Assembly (NCBI GenBank): GCA_036874045.1
Contig: CM072341.1
Coordinates: 18,674,501 to 18,738,500 of the forward strand
DNA from: Cymodocea nodosa
Taxonomy: Eukaryota; Streptophyta; Magnoliopsida; Alismatales; Cymodoceaceae
Length of the DNA stretch: 64,000 bases
Direction: 5' to 3'
The position numbers and the translations under genes are program-made. The notes beneath the pieces were generated by a model. The model did not search any database and was not told where the DNA came from. It worked only from the letters and a program-made list of their open reading frames with translations. Below, in pieces: positions 12,485-24,510 of this stretch (position 1 is its first letter; every line of letters starts with the position of its first letter).

Positions 12485-14049
12485 TTATTATCTAAAAGTT
12501 TCTCGCATGGGCCATGAGACTTAACGCAAAAGGCAGTGCTTCTCTTCCATTACCATTTTAATTAATATTCTCGGTCTTTCCCTTGGTTCTCTTTACGACC
12601 TATAAACTTATAAGAGGGTGTGGATTACTACTGTCAGTTTTACTGTACATTAGAAAAATAGCATTTGGGTGCGTTCTGGTGCAGTTTTCCAGTTTCTGAT
12701 TATTGCATTTGGTTGGGTAGGATTGTGAATTTCTCACTGTTTCAATATGAACGATTACATATAGGAGTAATTCGACAGTTTCTTCGGTATAAAGTGCTCT
12801 GATTTCTTATTTCTAATTTTCTAAGTGTGTAAAGAGATTAAAAATGTTTAGGGCGGTAATGTGAAAATTCCTATTAATTTAGGAGATTCTATTGCAATTT
12901 ACCCGAGTAAAGATTTTCTTACCTTACAAAAAGGGAGTTTACTCAACTTTCTTGATTTTCATGGACATGTTGGTAAATCTTTATTACTAACGTGTTTAAT
13001 GGTAGTTTTTAACAGGTAGTAACGATACTGTCTTTTCCTACAATTTTATGTGTTCATACTTATTTGCATTTATATTCAATATTAAATAAATAAGGTGGTT
13101 TGGTTATATCCTTAGGAGATTCAAAAATGTAACAGAAATTAAAAGAGGTAAAGAAATGTTTAAAATTATTTGATGAGAGATTGTGAGAGAAGATTTAAAT
13201 TTTTGTCAGTTAATGAAAGATTTGATCATTAAAGATTTATTTATGTGATTAATGTCAATACATTGGATTATGACGTGCGCTGTCTTTGTTATTGTTCTAT
13301 CAAACAAATATGAAGATATCTACATTTGATTTTTTTTTTTCAGATATGATTTAGAATTCAGTTTTTAATATATATTTACATCTATTTGACAGCTACCGTT
13401 GGGTGTTGGTTGGGATATATAAGTTACGAGAAGGAAGACATAATTAAGGTTAATCAAGTTCACTTTATTTATTTGTCTTTAGCTTTTGCAATCAAGGTTA
13501 ATCCAGTTCACTTTGCTAGAAAGCAAACAAGAGCTCGTACTTAGATCAGAAGATGATCATCCGTTGGGAAACGAGAGATATGATCAGAACAATATTTAAT
13601 TCATAAACTTCATATATATGTATATATTTATCTAAATTTTAAAAATAATAATTTATAATTAAGGATAAAAACATGAAAAAATGTCACATTTATATGCATT
13701 TTGCTTGCATTTAAAAACTCAAGATAAATATGAACAAGCAACGCATTCCTACAGGTGGAAAAAAGAAATCTGAATTTCAACCTGGTGAAAATAATACTAT
13801 TATGAAAAATAGTAGAGGTGAAAACTCGTAATCACTCTTTTATCTAATAATTTAAAATTAATAGAAATATTGAGTAAATAAAAGGGGATATACGAGAGAT
13901 TTCTGTGCTCTGGTCTTTCGCCTTCCTTAGAAGTCTCCCTTCTCTGCCCTTCCTCCGAATTCCCACGTCTAGGGCATCCGGTGCCAAATCGATGGCGGCG
14001 TCATTGTCGTGAAGGACCTCTGCCACAATCGGCGCGGGATTCGGCTGCC
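12485..14049. other. Intergenic between Lunapark and PEX22
   Basis: The Lunapark 3' UTR runs to roughly 12.8 kb, followed by AT-rich DNA without a plausible coding frame. The direct neighbour is in the same orientation. A GC-rich segment from about 13905 is the presumed 5' UTR of PEX22. Nothing else is recognised. Confidence 0.5.
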
Positions 14050-17000
14050 ATGGCGGTGGAGTCGGTGACGGACCACGTCGTGAATCTGGTGAGAAGTGTT
14101 GCGAGTCATGTCGAGAAGAAGATGTCCGGAATCCTCGTGCTTCTCTTCAACAACAAGGTCTCCTTCTTTTCCTTGCCCTCCCCGATTCGGATCTTTCGTG
14201 TTTCCTTTTTTTTTTTTAGCTTTTCTGGTTGTTGGAAGTTGATAAAACATCGAAAATATGGATTTTTACTGGTAAAGATAAATAATCTTCGCATCGATAA
14301 CACGTTATTACGGGCACGTTTTGAGCAATGAGATTCCTTCCGTGATATGAAGGAAATGAACTACATGCGAGGTTTGATGGTTTCTGGGGTGGTCATGGTG
14401 CACTTTTAACGAAATATTTACATATTCAATTGTTTTCGTGTAACATGCGTTTTTTCAACTAGCTTTGAAGTTTCTCTTGTTGTATCTGACTTTCAGAATG
14501 CTGGTTCCTTTGGCGCCCTTGCTGGATTTGCTCTTGCTGTTGTCTTTGCATGGAAATTCTTGCGATCACCTGAAATACCACCACGCAGAAAGCGGAGGAA
14601 CACCCCTTCATCAAGCAACAGTGGCTCGGCAAATGTGCAGCCTTCCAACTCTGAAGTTTATCCGCGTTTACTGGATGTAAAAGACTTAGATGCAATTGAA
14701 GGGAACAATCATCCTGTTGAGGTAAAAAAAAGTTGTCACTTGATGAAAAATGGAAAATCGAAGGTTGTTTCATACTTCTTCTTTTTTCTATTGTTTATTT
14801 CAGATTCCGTCTAATTTATGATGGTTGTTTTCATTGTTATCAATTACAGCGTACTTTAGGACAAGTGGTGAGGAAGAAACTAAGTGGCTGTCGAAAGGTA
14901 TGTTGTTTCTTTCAACTTAATTATATATTGATAGCTATATATCCCTACCTAACTATTTTCTAATTATATATTCTTGTGGAGAGTTCCAAAATTAGTTTTG
15001 TGTATGATGCTGTCAGGAAAATTATCCATGAGATAGATGATAAATGATTCTATATGTTTATGCTGTATTATACATATTTTTCAAGGTGAGTGCCTTGGTG
15101 TTTTAAGGTCCTGGTGGTTGGGCACCTGAACCTATAATGGTTACAAAGAAATTTTTTTGAACTTTTGCAAAGATTTTTTAATATTATTCTGCCTTTTTAA
15201 TATGTTATAAAATGTTTTGTAATATTAATATATTTATTTCAATTGTTTGGTCACTACACATCATATGTTTAATGTTTTGTATTCTTGCTATGTTATTGTA
15301 CATGGCTAGGCATCAGATTTTATAAGTGGATCTTTTTTTGGCCAATTCAATGTTTTATTGTCTATTTTTTTGTTATGTTCATGCTTTGGTAGATTATTTT
15401 TTATATATTTAAAATTTTATACTATTATTTTTTCAGTTAAATTCTTTATTTTTTATAGGCTTCTTTTGTTGTTTTTATGTGTTGATCAGTTTAATTTCAG
15501 AAAGAAAGAGCATAAGACATTATTGTTCTCTTTTTTGTTTATATATATATATAACTAATTAGTTTTGAGATGAATATCTTACAGTTTTACATTGTATCAA
15601 AGCCAATATGTTCTTTTGATTCCAAGTACTTGCACAAATGTGCATCACCTTATTCAAAAATAGGAACGCTTGTGGCATTTTAAAAAATTCACAAGAGAAA
15701 GTGTTGAAATAATCCCATATTGAAAGTGTTCATTAAATTTAGTTATTTTATTACTAACTAGATCTTTGTTTGGAGCATGTCGATCTCATTGGATCTGGTA
15801 TTGAACATATAGGTCTAACTTAAAATGGTATACAAGTTTATTTTTTTCTGCTAATTTTCAACTAATTTCCATAATTTTTATCAATTTTAATTAAATTTTT
15901 ATTTTGAATAATTTCTTGTACCCTAACACTTAAGTTTTGATGTATGTTGCATTTGAAATTTACTAAATGTCTAAAAAGTAAATTTTAATTATTTGCAAAA
16001 ACATGTACTATTGATTGTTCTACCATGCACTAAAATTTGTAACATTTATCTTTTTTGTGGTTTTCCATGTTTTTGTCAAACATCCTTTGAATTTCAAAGT
16101 CCATTGTGTTTCCTTTTTTCATGAAATCAAAGTAAAAAATTGAAGTTAAATTCCTTGCATAGGTGATTCTATTCTTTTTATTTAAATCTTTTGTGATTGT
16201 TTTGTTTTTATTTTGTTTCCTTGGTGCAAAAGTAAGGTTGTTTCATTGTGACCTAAAGGTCACAAGTTCGAACCTTAGAAAAGAATATCTCTATTTATGT
16301 TCAAACTTGTAAGGCTTCATACAATTGGAGCTTCTCCAAACTTACATTGATGAGAGTTGCATGTACTAGGTTTGCTCTTTTTTCCCGATTGACACTATTA
16401 TTCAAATTTTTTATTTTTTCTTCAGTTTGTGTATACAATTTTACACTTGTCATAAATGATATTAAGATGCTTAGGCATGCATTAAAAAGATTGAATTTGT
16501 GCTTTGGTAAGCATTCACCAGAAAAACCATTGTATTCTTGCAGATAACTTGTCAACTACTTGGTGTGATTTTGGAGGAGAGAACTCCTGATGAACTTCAG
16601 GTTGCCACCAAAGTATTTAATGTCATAATTTTTCTAATTTCCAGATGGGCCACTTTTCAGTTATTGTATGGTCATTATTGCAGAAACATGCTACTGTCAG
16701 GCCCTCTGTTTTGGAAGTACTTTCCGAGTTAATTAAATTGTGTGATGTCTACTTGATGGAAACAGTTTTAAATGACGAAAGTGAGGTATGATTTGAAATC
16801 ACACTTTTGAGTTTGCTCAACATTCCTTTGCTTGATTGGTGTGCTTGGAATGGAAGCACTCTCTGTTTTTATAGTTTTATTTGGAAATTTAAAGTTGGAA
16901 TCTTTTGTGTAATCAGTTTATCATCTGCAGGAAAGGGTTCTAGTAGCTTTGGAGGATGCTGGGCTCTTTAAGGTTGGCGGCTTGGTCAAGGATAAGGTAA

Positions 17001-17792
17001 GGTCCTTGAACCGGCGATGTTCTATGTTCTCTCAACGTGTGCTCCTTTTAAGTTATATTGTTGAAAAATGTTCTATTAGTGTAGAATTAACATTTTAACC
17101 TTTTCATGTAAGTCAACTTAAGCATTATCTTTAGTGAACCCTTCATTGTTGAGAGGCTTCTTTTTGACAATCATATTAATTTCATGACTTTTTTCCGATG
17201 CATAAATTCCTTTTCTCGAAGATGTGAATGCCTGTCTGCTAAAACAATTCTCACTCTAAAATGTCAAAAAGATGGTAGTTATTTCTATCAAGATGTGAAT
17301 AATGTGTTCTTTCATCTCAATATTTTCGTATTGCAAACTAAAAGGAAACTTCTGGAAGAATTAAGATCCTGGTAAGGCGAATATGTGTCATATGATAAAA
17401 ATATCACCCACCTGATCTCCACTGGGCTTGTGAACTTGTAAATTTATGCAAGCATAAAGCCTTAGAATTTTATTTGATACTAACCTTTGTTGTACAGGTT
17501 CTCTTTTGCAGCACTGAAAATGGGCGGACTTCGTTTGTTAGACAATTAGAACCAGATTGGCATATCGATACAAATTCAGAGATAGTGTCTAATCTTTCTG
17601 TATGCTTCTTTTCCTGTTTGGGTTTTGTGTTTTTTTTTTTCTTATTTATTGTTTCGAATGATCTTACAAAGCTGCACTGTGGAACAGCGATTCATAAGAT
17701 ACCAACTCCACATATCAGCTGCTGCTTCAGGCTGCTTGGCGTCAAATGTTTCCACTTGTTCGGGTTTGGAGCAGTATTTTTCGTGCCTCTGA
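14050..17792 (+). CDS. PEX22: Peroxisome biogenesis protein 22
   Basis: Eight exons: 14050-14157, 14497-14721, 14850-14897, 16544-16600, 16684-16785, 16931-16996, 17498-17599, 17688-17792 (813 nt, 270 residues, close to the known plant length). A short N-terminal region is followed by one membrane helix at about 39-58 (GSFGALAGFALAVVFAWKFL), a basic linker and a soluble domain. Family blocks seen: LGQVVRKKLS, LLGVILEERTPDELQ, RPSVLEVLSELIKLCD, ALEDAGLF, GGLVKDKVLFCSTENGR and RQLEPDWHIDTN. PEX22 anchors the ubiquitin-conjugating enzyme PEX4 on the peroxisome membrane, where it supports recycling of the receptor PEX5. The soluble domain is the PEX4-binding part. Exons are small and in phase; intron 3 is about 1.6 kb and holds an Au-like SINE. 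Confidence 0.93.
16222..16383 (+). mobile_element. Au-like tRNA-derived SINE (in PEX22 intron 3)
   Basis: The segment reads, in order, as a degenerate Au SINE: tRNA-like head with ggtgcaaaagtaaggttg; a B-box-like GGTCACAAGTTCGAACCTTAG; the body motif GTAAGGCTTCATACAATTGGA; a CTTCTCCAAACTTACATTG segment; and GAGAGTTGCATGTACTAGG followed by a T-rich end (TTTGCTCTTTTTT), all in the Au consensus order. Au SINEs are scattered through monocots and dicots and use LINE machinery. It lies in the sense orientation of PEX22. Confidence 0.72.
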
Positions 17793-19097
17793 AGAACCAA
17801 GGGGAAGGTCATGTTCGGCTTGTGCTGCATGTGTGCCTTCATCTTATATTTAAATTGAGTTAGTTCCTTTTTATTCTTTCTCGTTCCTCTTGGAATAGTA
17901 GTACGCCATTTCTATTATCATGGGCCATGTTGGTACGATGGGTCTCATGCTCATCTACTGTTAACATTCTCCATTCCAGTTGCGTTCAAGGGAAGGGGGT
18001 ATTGTTTTAATGTAATACAGTAATAGGGTATTTTATTTAGTGGAGTTTTCGTCAACTGTAAAATACCTTGCCACTTCTAGACATGAAATTGATCGGTCCA
18101 GTTTTTTACTGATTTAGATAGAGCAAGGCATCAAGAAGAGTGTCTTCAGAGAATAACAACCTAAAATAACGTGAACTCGTGCGTCCATATTTGGATCTGG
18201 AGCAATGATTGACGTACGACTAATTGTAATAGTTTAATTGATTCGTTTCTACTGGAGTTTGAATTTTGGTAAATACAAAATCAAAAAATAATATTACATG
18301 GACAATGTTTTCCTTTTAAAATCTTTAAAATTTGCGTTCAACTTGTATATTTAGTTCAGAATGCTTGTACGTGGTGGAGTATCAGCCCGTTTCACTAAAT
18401 TATTCTAAAGCATGCGTGCTTATACTGTATGGTTAGTAGCTTTTATGGGAGAGCATTATATATTTAATGACTAATCTAGGGTAATTTTGAGGGTGTTCTC
18501 AATTAAAACCTGATCATTAGTTCAAAATTATGGATTGAGATTTACGGTTGTTGCGATTGTCGATATCATACAAATTTCATATATTTAATATGAGCTACAT
18601 ATGTTTTAAACTGGAAGTATTTATTGATATTGGAGATAAGTGGTACCGTGCTAATTATCTCCCTTATTCATATTTTATTTTAGGTAAAAAGATTCACTTG
18701 TCTTTTTTCGTTGTTGCATTCACTCCCTACTTTTTCGTCAATTTTTACCTCTCTTTTTTTTAAAAGATTTTAATGTAAATGTCATCAAAATTTAATATGA
18801 CACTGTTATTAGAATCTAATGTACGTGTCTCGATGTGGGACGGTTTCCACATTATTGATAATAAGCACGTTGCAATATTATTAATTCTAGCCGACACGTA
18901 CAAAAGTCACTGAGATAAAAAAATTAACTTGAGAAATCTTACATGTCATGAAAACGTTTGCATTAAAAAAATCCTACCTACGTACCTGTGCACCATTGAA
19001 ATACCGTGCCGTTGATTGAGGTTACATTGATGAAAATGATGCAAATAAACCATCAATCCTAATAGATCAAAATATTTAATTATAATTAGGAATATGT
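17793..19097. other. Intergenic between convergent PEX22 and GA 2-oxidase
   Basis: Two convergent 3' ends share this AT-rich spacer. The first 200-300 bases are probably PEX22 3' UTR. No coding frame, RNA gene or repeat family was recognised. Confidence 0.45.
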
Positions 19098-20261
19098 TTA
19101 TCGACTAATTAAGAACCTTGGTAGGCCGACCTTATTACCACTTCTCCGGACGTCATCCTGGACCTGCCTTCTGTACTCCCCAAAGGTGAAGCTCCTGTAC
19201 ATGGAGGGCTGCTTCCAGCTTCCCACCACGGTGTCGTAGGACGGGCACATGAAGTAGGCGATGGAGTACCTCTCCGCTTCACCGTTGCTCCCCACCTTGT
19301 GCATCACGCTCTTGTACTCCCCGTTGCTCCACACCTGCAACAGATCTCCGATGTTGACGACGAGGGCGTCGGCGTTGGGCCTGACGGCCACCCATCTGGA
19401 GTTCCGCAGCAACTGCAGCCCACCCACCTGGTCTTGCCACACAACGGTGAGGAAGTCGCTGTCCGTGTGGGGCGTCAGGCCCAAGACCTCCGGCGAGTAC
19501 GGGCACCGTGGGTACCGGTTCAGCCGGAGGAAGCACGTCCCCTTCCTGCAACTCTCCGCCGGGAGACCACCACCAGGTGGTTGCCCCAGTGCCTCCGCCA
19601 GTGCCTCCACCAGCGCCTGCACCAGCTTCGACATCGCCTTTGCGAACCTCTCCATCACCTCTCTGCCACCCACCGATAAACAAATCTGTCATCTTAATTA
19701 ATTTGCTGATCATTAGTGTAATTAATAAAAGAAGGACGTAAAAATAATACCGTACCTCAAAGAGCTGAACTCGTCACGGGGCCAATGCTGCTTGGGATTC
19801 CGATCCGAGACGAGGGAAAGAGGGACGTGGAAAGCTTCGGACCAGGAGAACTGGCGGAGGGAGGTGGCGGTCGGAGCGCCCCACCTGTAGGAAAAACCAT
19901 GCAAGTTGGCAGAGGTGGACTTGGTCTCGAACGGCAGCTTGAACAGCTCCTCCTGCTCCCTCCTCATCTCGTCCAACAGCTCCTTGCTTATCCCATGGTT
20001 CAACACCTGGAAGAACCCCCACTCGGACGAGGCGTCGGCGATGGCGGCCACGCAGCGCCTCCTCTCCTCCCCAGTAGTACTCCCCGACCACACCAGGCTG
20101 CTCACGTCTATCAGTGGGAGCTCGCACTGCTCGTCCACCCCCACCGACGCCTCGTGGTGGCGGTAATTATCAGTGGTAATGGTGGACGCCGACGGCGTCG
20201 TCAGCTCCGAGTGGAATGCTGCGCAGTGATGGATGAAAGGCGGGATGTCGTCAGCCGACAT
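19098..20261 (-). CDS. Gibberellin 2-beta-dioxygenase, C20-GA class
   Basis: Two exons on the minus strand: 20261-19756 and 19662-19098, with a 93-base intron (1071 nt, 356 residues). This is a 2-oxoglutarate/Fe(II) dioxygenase with iron ligands H234 and D236 (TPHTDSD) and H290 (VMHKV), and the 2-oxoglutarate-binding R300 and S302 (RYSIAYF). The N-terminal half carries YRWGAPTATS and SWSEAFHVPL, motifs that mark the C20-GA 2-oxidases rather than C19 enzymes. The enzyme would hydroxylate C20 gibberellin precursors such as GA12 and GA53, inactivating them in the cytosol and limiting growth. The frame is open further upstream to a Met at 20369, but a TATA-like box at 20319-20328 favours the Met at 20261 (MSADDIPPF). 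Confidence 0.93.
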
Positions 20262-20318
20262 GTCGAATGGCTTGACGTTGGTCGATCGACAGACCGGAGA
20301 AGATGATCGATGGTAAAC

Positions 20319-20328
20319 ATATAAAGTA
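20319..20328 (-). promoter_or_regulatory. TATA-like box of the GA 2-oxidase gene
   Basis: The minus strand reads ACTTTATATG about 60 bases before the chosen ATG. If used, transcription would begin near 20290, downstream of the alternative Met at 20369, which supports the shorter protein. Positional inference. Confidence 0.4.
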
Positions 20329-20579
20329 ATTAAAATTGGTAAATACATATTAGATAAAAATATCACCATTATGAAAAAATAATAATTAACTTAGAAGGTG
20401 ATGAGACTGTGCATGCTCAGCTATCATTAATTAATCAATTAATTGATGAGAGTGATGTGTAAACCTCACGTGTATGGTTTTGACGCCTTTGTTGACTAAT
20501 GTGGTGCTGCAGACAGGTCCGACAATAAATGTCACGTTGACAATGATACCAAGAATGATACCTGTGTTTTTTTTTATAA

Positions 20580-22753
20580 AGATTTAAATTTTAATGAGTT
20601 TAAAAGATCGCATTATAAATGGATTAGTTGTATTAAAATGACGTTCGCCACAGCTAAATATTTTGTTCTTGTTAATGGGACGCGGGGTGGTCTCTTTTCC
20701 TCCTCTAATGATGTTATTATTTCTCACTTCCCTGATAGAATGCTTAATCTATCTATTGAAAATGATATTATTCTGGGAATCTTCTTCTCAAATGGAAGAC
20801 TCCAACTCTTAATCTTCAATATAAGGATTCTTTGCTTCTTTCATGACTGGAACTAAATCTTAACAAACCCTTTCATTATTGGATCTAATACCAGTAAAGA
20901 AGAAGTGAAAATACTTCTGTCATCTCTTTGTTTGCCAAGAATTGAAATTACCAATTACTTCTATTGGTCTTCCATTACATTATAAAAGTACCTCATTTAA
21001 GGATTGGTCTAAAGTTCTTCGTAAGCTCTTCGAAGGATTGGAAAGGAAAATTTCTTTTCCTTGCAGGCGGTAGACTAACCGTACTTAATGCTGTCCCTTC
21101 TTCTACACCTACTTTTTTTGGACTTTGTCCACCTATTAAAGTCATTTAGACTATGGACAAAATTCGTAGGAATTTCTTGTGGAGCTTTAATGGTCTAAAA
21201 TTTCACTTAGGACATGTTTGTACACTTAGAAAATTATATAAAGTTGTAAAAAGTCATCAGAAAATGATGTGTCCGTACACCTGCCAAAAAATGACAAAAA
21301 TATTCAATAAGTGATAGAAGGTGAAAAAATAACATAATATAATAAAATATAAATGAATAACGTAAAAATATTTGTAAATATCTTAAGTTTATGGAAAAAT
21401 TAAAAATATTTACTTTCTTTGTGAAAATACATTATATATTACGAGGTTAATATAAATTTAACATATTGTAAAAATTTATTATTATTATATTTATTCATTA
21501 ATTATTATTATTTTATCTTTTTTTAACATACGAATTTAATAAATTACATTTTATTTTATTCTCACTTTATGTTACTTTTAAACCCTTCAATTCGAGAAAG
21601 AAGACAATTATGCTTTTTCATGTAAAACTTTTTTTAAAAAATGATGGTGAAAAGTGATATATGTTTTTCATCACTTTTTACTAAATACAAACACACCTTA
21701 TTTTTTCGCTACTTTACTTCACTTCCTTTTCTAGCACATTCCCTCGTGCACAAATCTTTCTTTAATGAAGTGGAAAATGGTATATCAACCAAAAAGGTTT
21801 AGGGATGATTGACATAGGACTCTTCTCACTTGTCCTAAAAAGCAAGCTTATTTGACTTAAAGTTAGATTCTTTGAAAAAAGTTAGAATTAGTTGTCTACG
21901 ATTTGAAGCTCAATAATTAAAAATTTTCCTATATTTAACAATCTCTATCATCTTAAACCTGGAAATGTCAAATCTATCCTCTCTTGGGATTGCATCTACC
22001 ATAATAATCAAAAACCCTATTTGTAGCTTGTGTAATAGCCATATTGAAATCAATAAAGTATATATTCATAGATTGTTTGTTCTCTTGTGATATTCGGTTG
22101 TTCCTCCTGAAAGACTTTAAGAGTCATCTTTTTAGATGATTCTTTTTGAAAATTATGTTTGCCCCTTCCTCTCTACTCCTCTCTTTACTTTACGTAAAAC
22201 TGTTTGGCATTTTTTGCTCATGCCTTTATTTTAGGTTACTTGGTATGATGGAAAATAATTTTCCTTCTAGAAGTTCTTTGTTGGATTTGAACTTGATATT
22301 TTCTAAAACTATTAACTTAATCTCCTTCTGACTAGATGATAATTTATCTATAGGTATAGAAAAAGAGAAGCTTAATGATATTCAATCTGCATGGAATGTA
22401 GTCTGACCTGTCACTGATCTTACTCCTGCTACTTTACCTCAAGCGTCCACTGTCAATGAGATCTCTCTACTCCTAAACGGTGGGCAAACATAATGAAGCA
22501 AAATAGAGAAAACTTACTTACCTCTATGTTATTCCTTTTGTTTCGCTTCTCCTTGAAACTTTTTGTACATCTTTCCAACTTTTTGGATTTGTACTTTGTT
22601 GTTGAACACTTTGCTCAACTGTGTTTACGTGGCTGGACTCTTTATTTAATCCAATCATTCCCTTTTAACTTTAAAAAAAGATCGCATTGTAAAAAATAAA
22701 AAACACCATCACTGCAAGAAAAATAACAGAAAAAAAAAAAAAAAAAAAAAAAA
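20580..22753 (+). mobile_element. Degenerate L1-type LINE, 5'-truncated, with poly(A) tail
   Basis: Stop-riddled plus-strand frames still show reverse transcriptase landmarks of plant L1-like elements. These are the FVLVNGT motif near 20660, a degenerate LGLPLHYK region near 20950-20990, WKGKFLFLAGGRLTVLNAV near 21040-21100 and KIRRNFLW near 21150-21180. Zinc-finger-like remnants of the C-terminal region follow near 22.0-22.3 kb. An unbroken run of about 24 A residues (22730-22753) fits the 3' end. A MITE (21210-21697) interrupts the frame. No intact product can be made, and no target-site duplication was identified. Confidence 0.7.
21210..21697. mobile_element. Tourist-like MITE (PIF/Harbinger type) nested in the LINE
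   Basis: This 488-base AT-rich element is flanked on both sides by TTA (21207-21209 and 21698-21700), the target duplication of PIF/Harbinger elements. Its ends are imperfect inverted repeats: left GGACATGTTTGTACACTTAG against right, reverse-complemented, GGTGTGTTTGTATTTAGT. It has no coding capacity. It splits the LINE frame between the FLWSFNGLKFHL region and the continuing degenerate reading after 21700, so it arrived after the LINE. Confidence 0.68.
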
Positions 22754-24510
22754 CTGATGAATTACTTGTTTATAGTGAAAAGATAATGCCAATAATTGGA
22801 TATTGTAAAATTTGAGGTTTTTCAATTAAGGATGGCATAAGACAAATGAAACAAGGTTCTTCAACAGCATGAACGTGTATGATTTTTTTTGGCAACCTTT
22901 TTACAAACTAAGATATTTCTCATATCAAAATTTTTTAGTTACCACCACGCTCTTGCTAAATTCATACGTAATTATTGTTATAAGGAATAAGATCAGAAAT
23001 CTGGGTTTTGAATTCCATTTTATTTTATTTTATTTTATTGTAAAGGTTTCATTTATTTTACTTTATAATCCAATTTTTCTGGCAATAATTAGACACGTGC
23101 AGATCTTAAGGCTAGCATTGATCTGATGATCTGGGCTTCTCGGATACATGTGTTTTCTTCTTTTTTTCGTAATAGCGGTGTTTTCCACTTGTCAAGAGAC
23201 CTGCCAATATGGGCCTGCGAGTTGGGCTAAGCCTGTCCACTAACAAAGGCCTACTAAGGCAGCCTGTTGTGAAGAGATTACACTTCTGTAAATATGGGTA
23301 TCCTGCGTTGGGCTGGGCCCACTGCTCTAAGAAGAAATCCAGTACTCTCTGTTCTTTGCGTAACTCATAAATATTATGAATTATATAATTTACTTTAATT
23401 TTTTCACTTACATCTATTCTTACTCATAGATATTGTAAATCACATAATCTACTTTTACTCAATTCATCAATATTGTAAATCATATGATCTACTTTTATCA
23501 CGTGTAGAATACTTATAATATAAAAATTTCATAAATATCTATAGCAAACATCATATATATATATATTAACTTGTGGATGGACAAAATCTGCTTCTCTAGT
23601 TAAGTGTAGGCCAGGTCTGATGGATGATGTATAGCCACAGTCCGTCACCGGTAATATATATATACATCTATAATATTCAAACACCAATCATCAAGTGTTC
23701 GAGATTGGATTTAAGCAACCACACGGGTTTACCGACTGTTCTAGCCCAAGAACGCGTCTTTGATTTTATCTCCTTGTTTGCTGACTTTCAAGTCTAGCTT
23801 GTTAAAGCACGCCTTATTTCCATCTGTTTTGTAAACTATATATGATTTTTAACTATATATATCAAAAAAAAACCATTAATTGGGTGGGGAATATATATAT
23901 ATATATATATATAATAGGTGGAATAAGAAAAAGTCTACAATAACATTTTTAAAAAAAACCATGTATACGTGAAGATAAAATTCAGCGACAAAAGATAAAC
24001 ACATCGATGCCTTAATAGTATGGATAAATAATTACCATTTTAAAACGAAGATTTCTTCCCATAATTTTATGATCGAGTAAGATAATCGACTTTCATGTGT
24101 ACGATATGAAAATATCATTCACGCGCTGGTCGTGAGTAGCTCGTCAAACTTTAATCAATATCTCGTTAAGATTGATTATGACCATAATCAGATATCTAAT
24201 TTTGATTTATTAGATTATTACGACCGTAATCAGAACCACTAACAAATCCTTCCACCCTCCATTGGGATCCCAAAAAGTCCGGATAAATAATATCCTTGGA
24301 AAATATCCAAGTTATGGAAAGTACGAAGATAGTTACGTAACGAACGCTCCACGTGGCAACGGGAGAGAAATCCAGGTCATCAAAAGTGGGCCCCAAAGAA
24401 GCAAATCAATCCTCCACCTTCTTCCATAAATCTCTCTCCCATTCTAGTCACCGTTCCCCCGCAATCCTCGACCGCATTTCTCATCTCGCCGCACCGGATT
24501 CTCCTCCGCC
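22754..24510. other. Intergenic before the glutaredoxin-DEP-DUF547 gene
   Basis: AT-rich spacer with a TTTTA pentamer run (about 23015-23040), a TA microsatellite (23890-23913) and several TGGGCC/GGCCC motifs at 23210-23330. Composition becomes C-rich from about 24410, fitting the 5' UTR of the next gene. No gene is seen. Confidence 0.5.

Noticed and set aside
15358..15558. Leu/Phe-rich 66-codon frame
   Set aside because: It lies inside PEX22 intron 3 in T-rich DNA and has the composition expected of random T-rich frames.
19261..19741. Several long plus-strand frames opposite the GA 2-oxidase
   Set aside because: They mirror GC-rich codons of the minus-strand gene, have Pro/Ala/Arg-rich composition and no family resemblance; the minus strand carries the full set of dioxygenase residues.
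20262..20369. N-terminal extension of the GA 2-oxidase to an upstream Met
   Set aside because: The extension is hydrophobic and unlike the family, and a TATA-like box lies inside it, so the Met at 20261 is preferred.
20638..20856. Possible small gene starting MTFATAKYF
   Set aside because: The frame is a fragment of the LINE reverse transcriptase (VLVNGT motif) and its neighbours are broken by stops.
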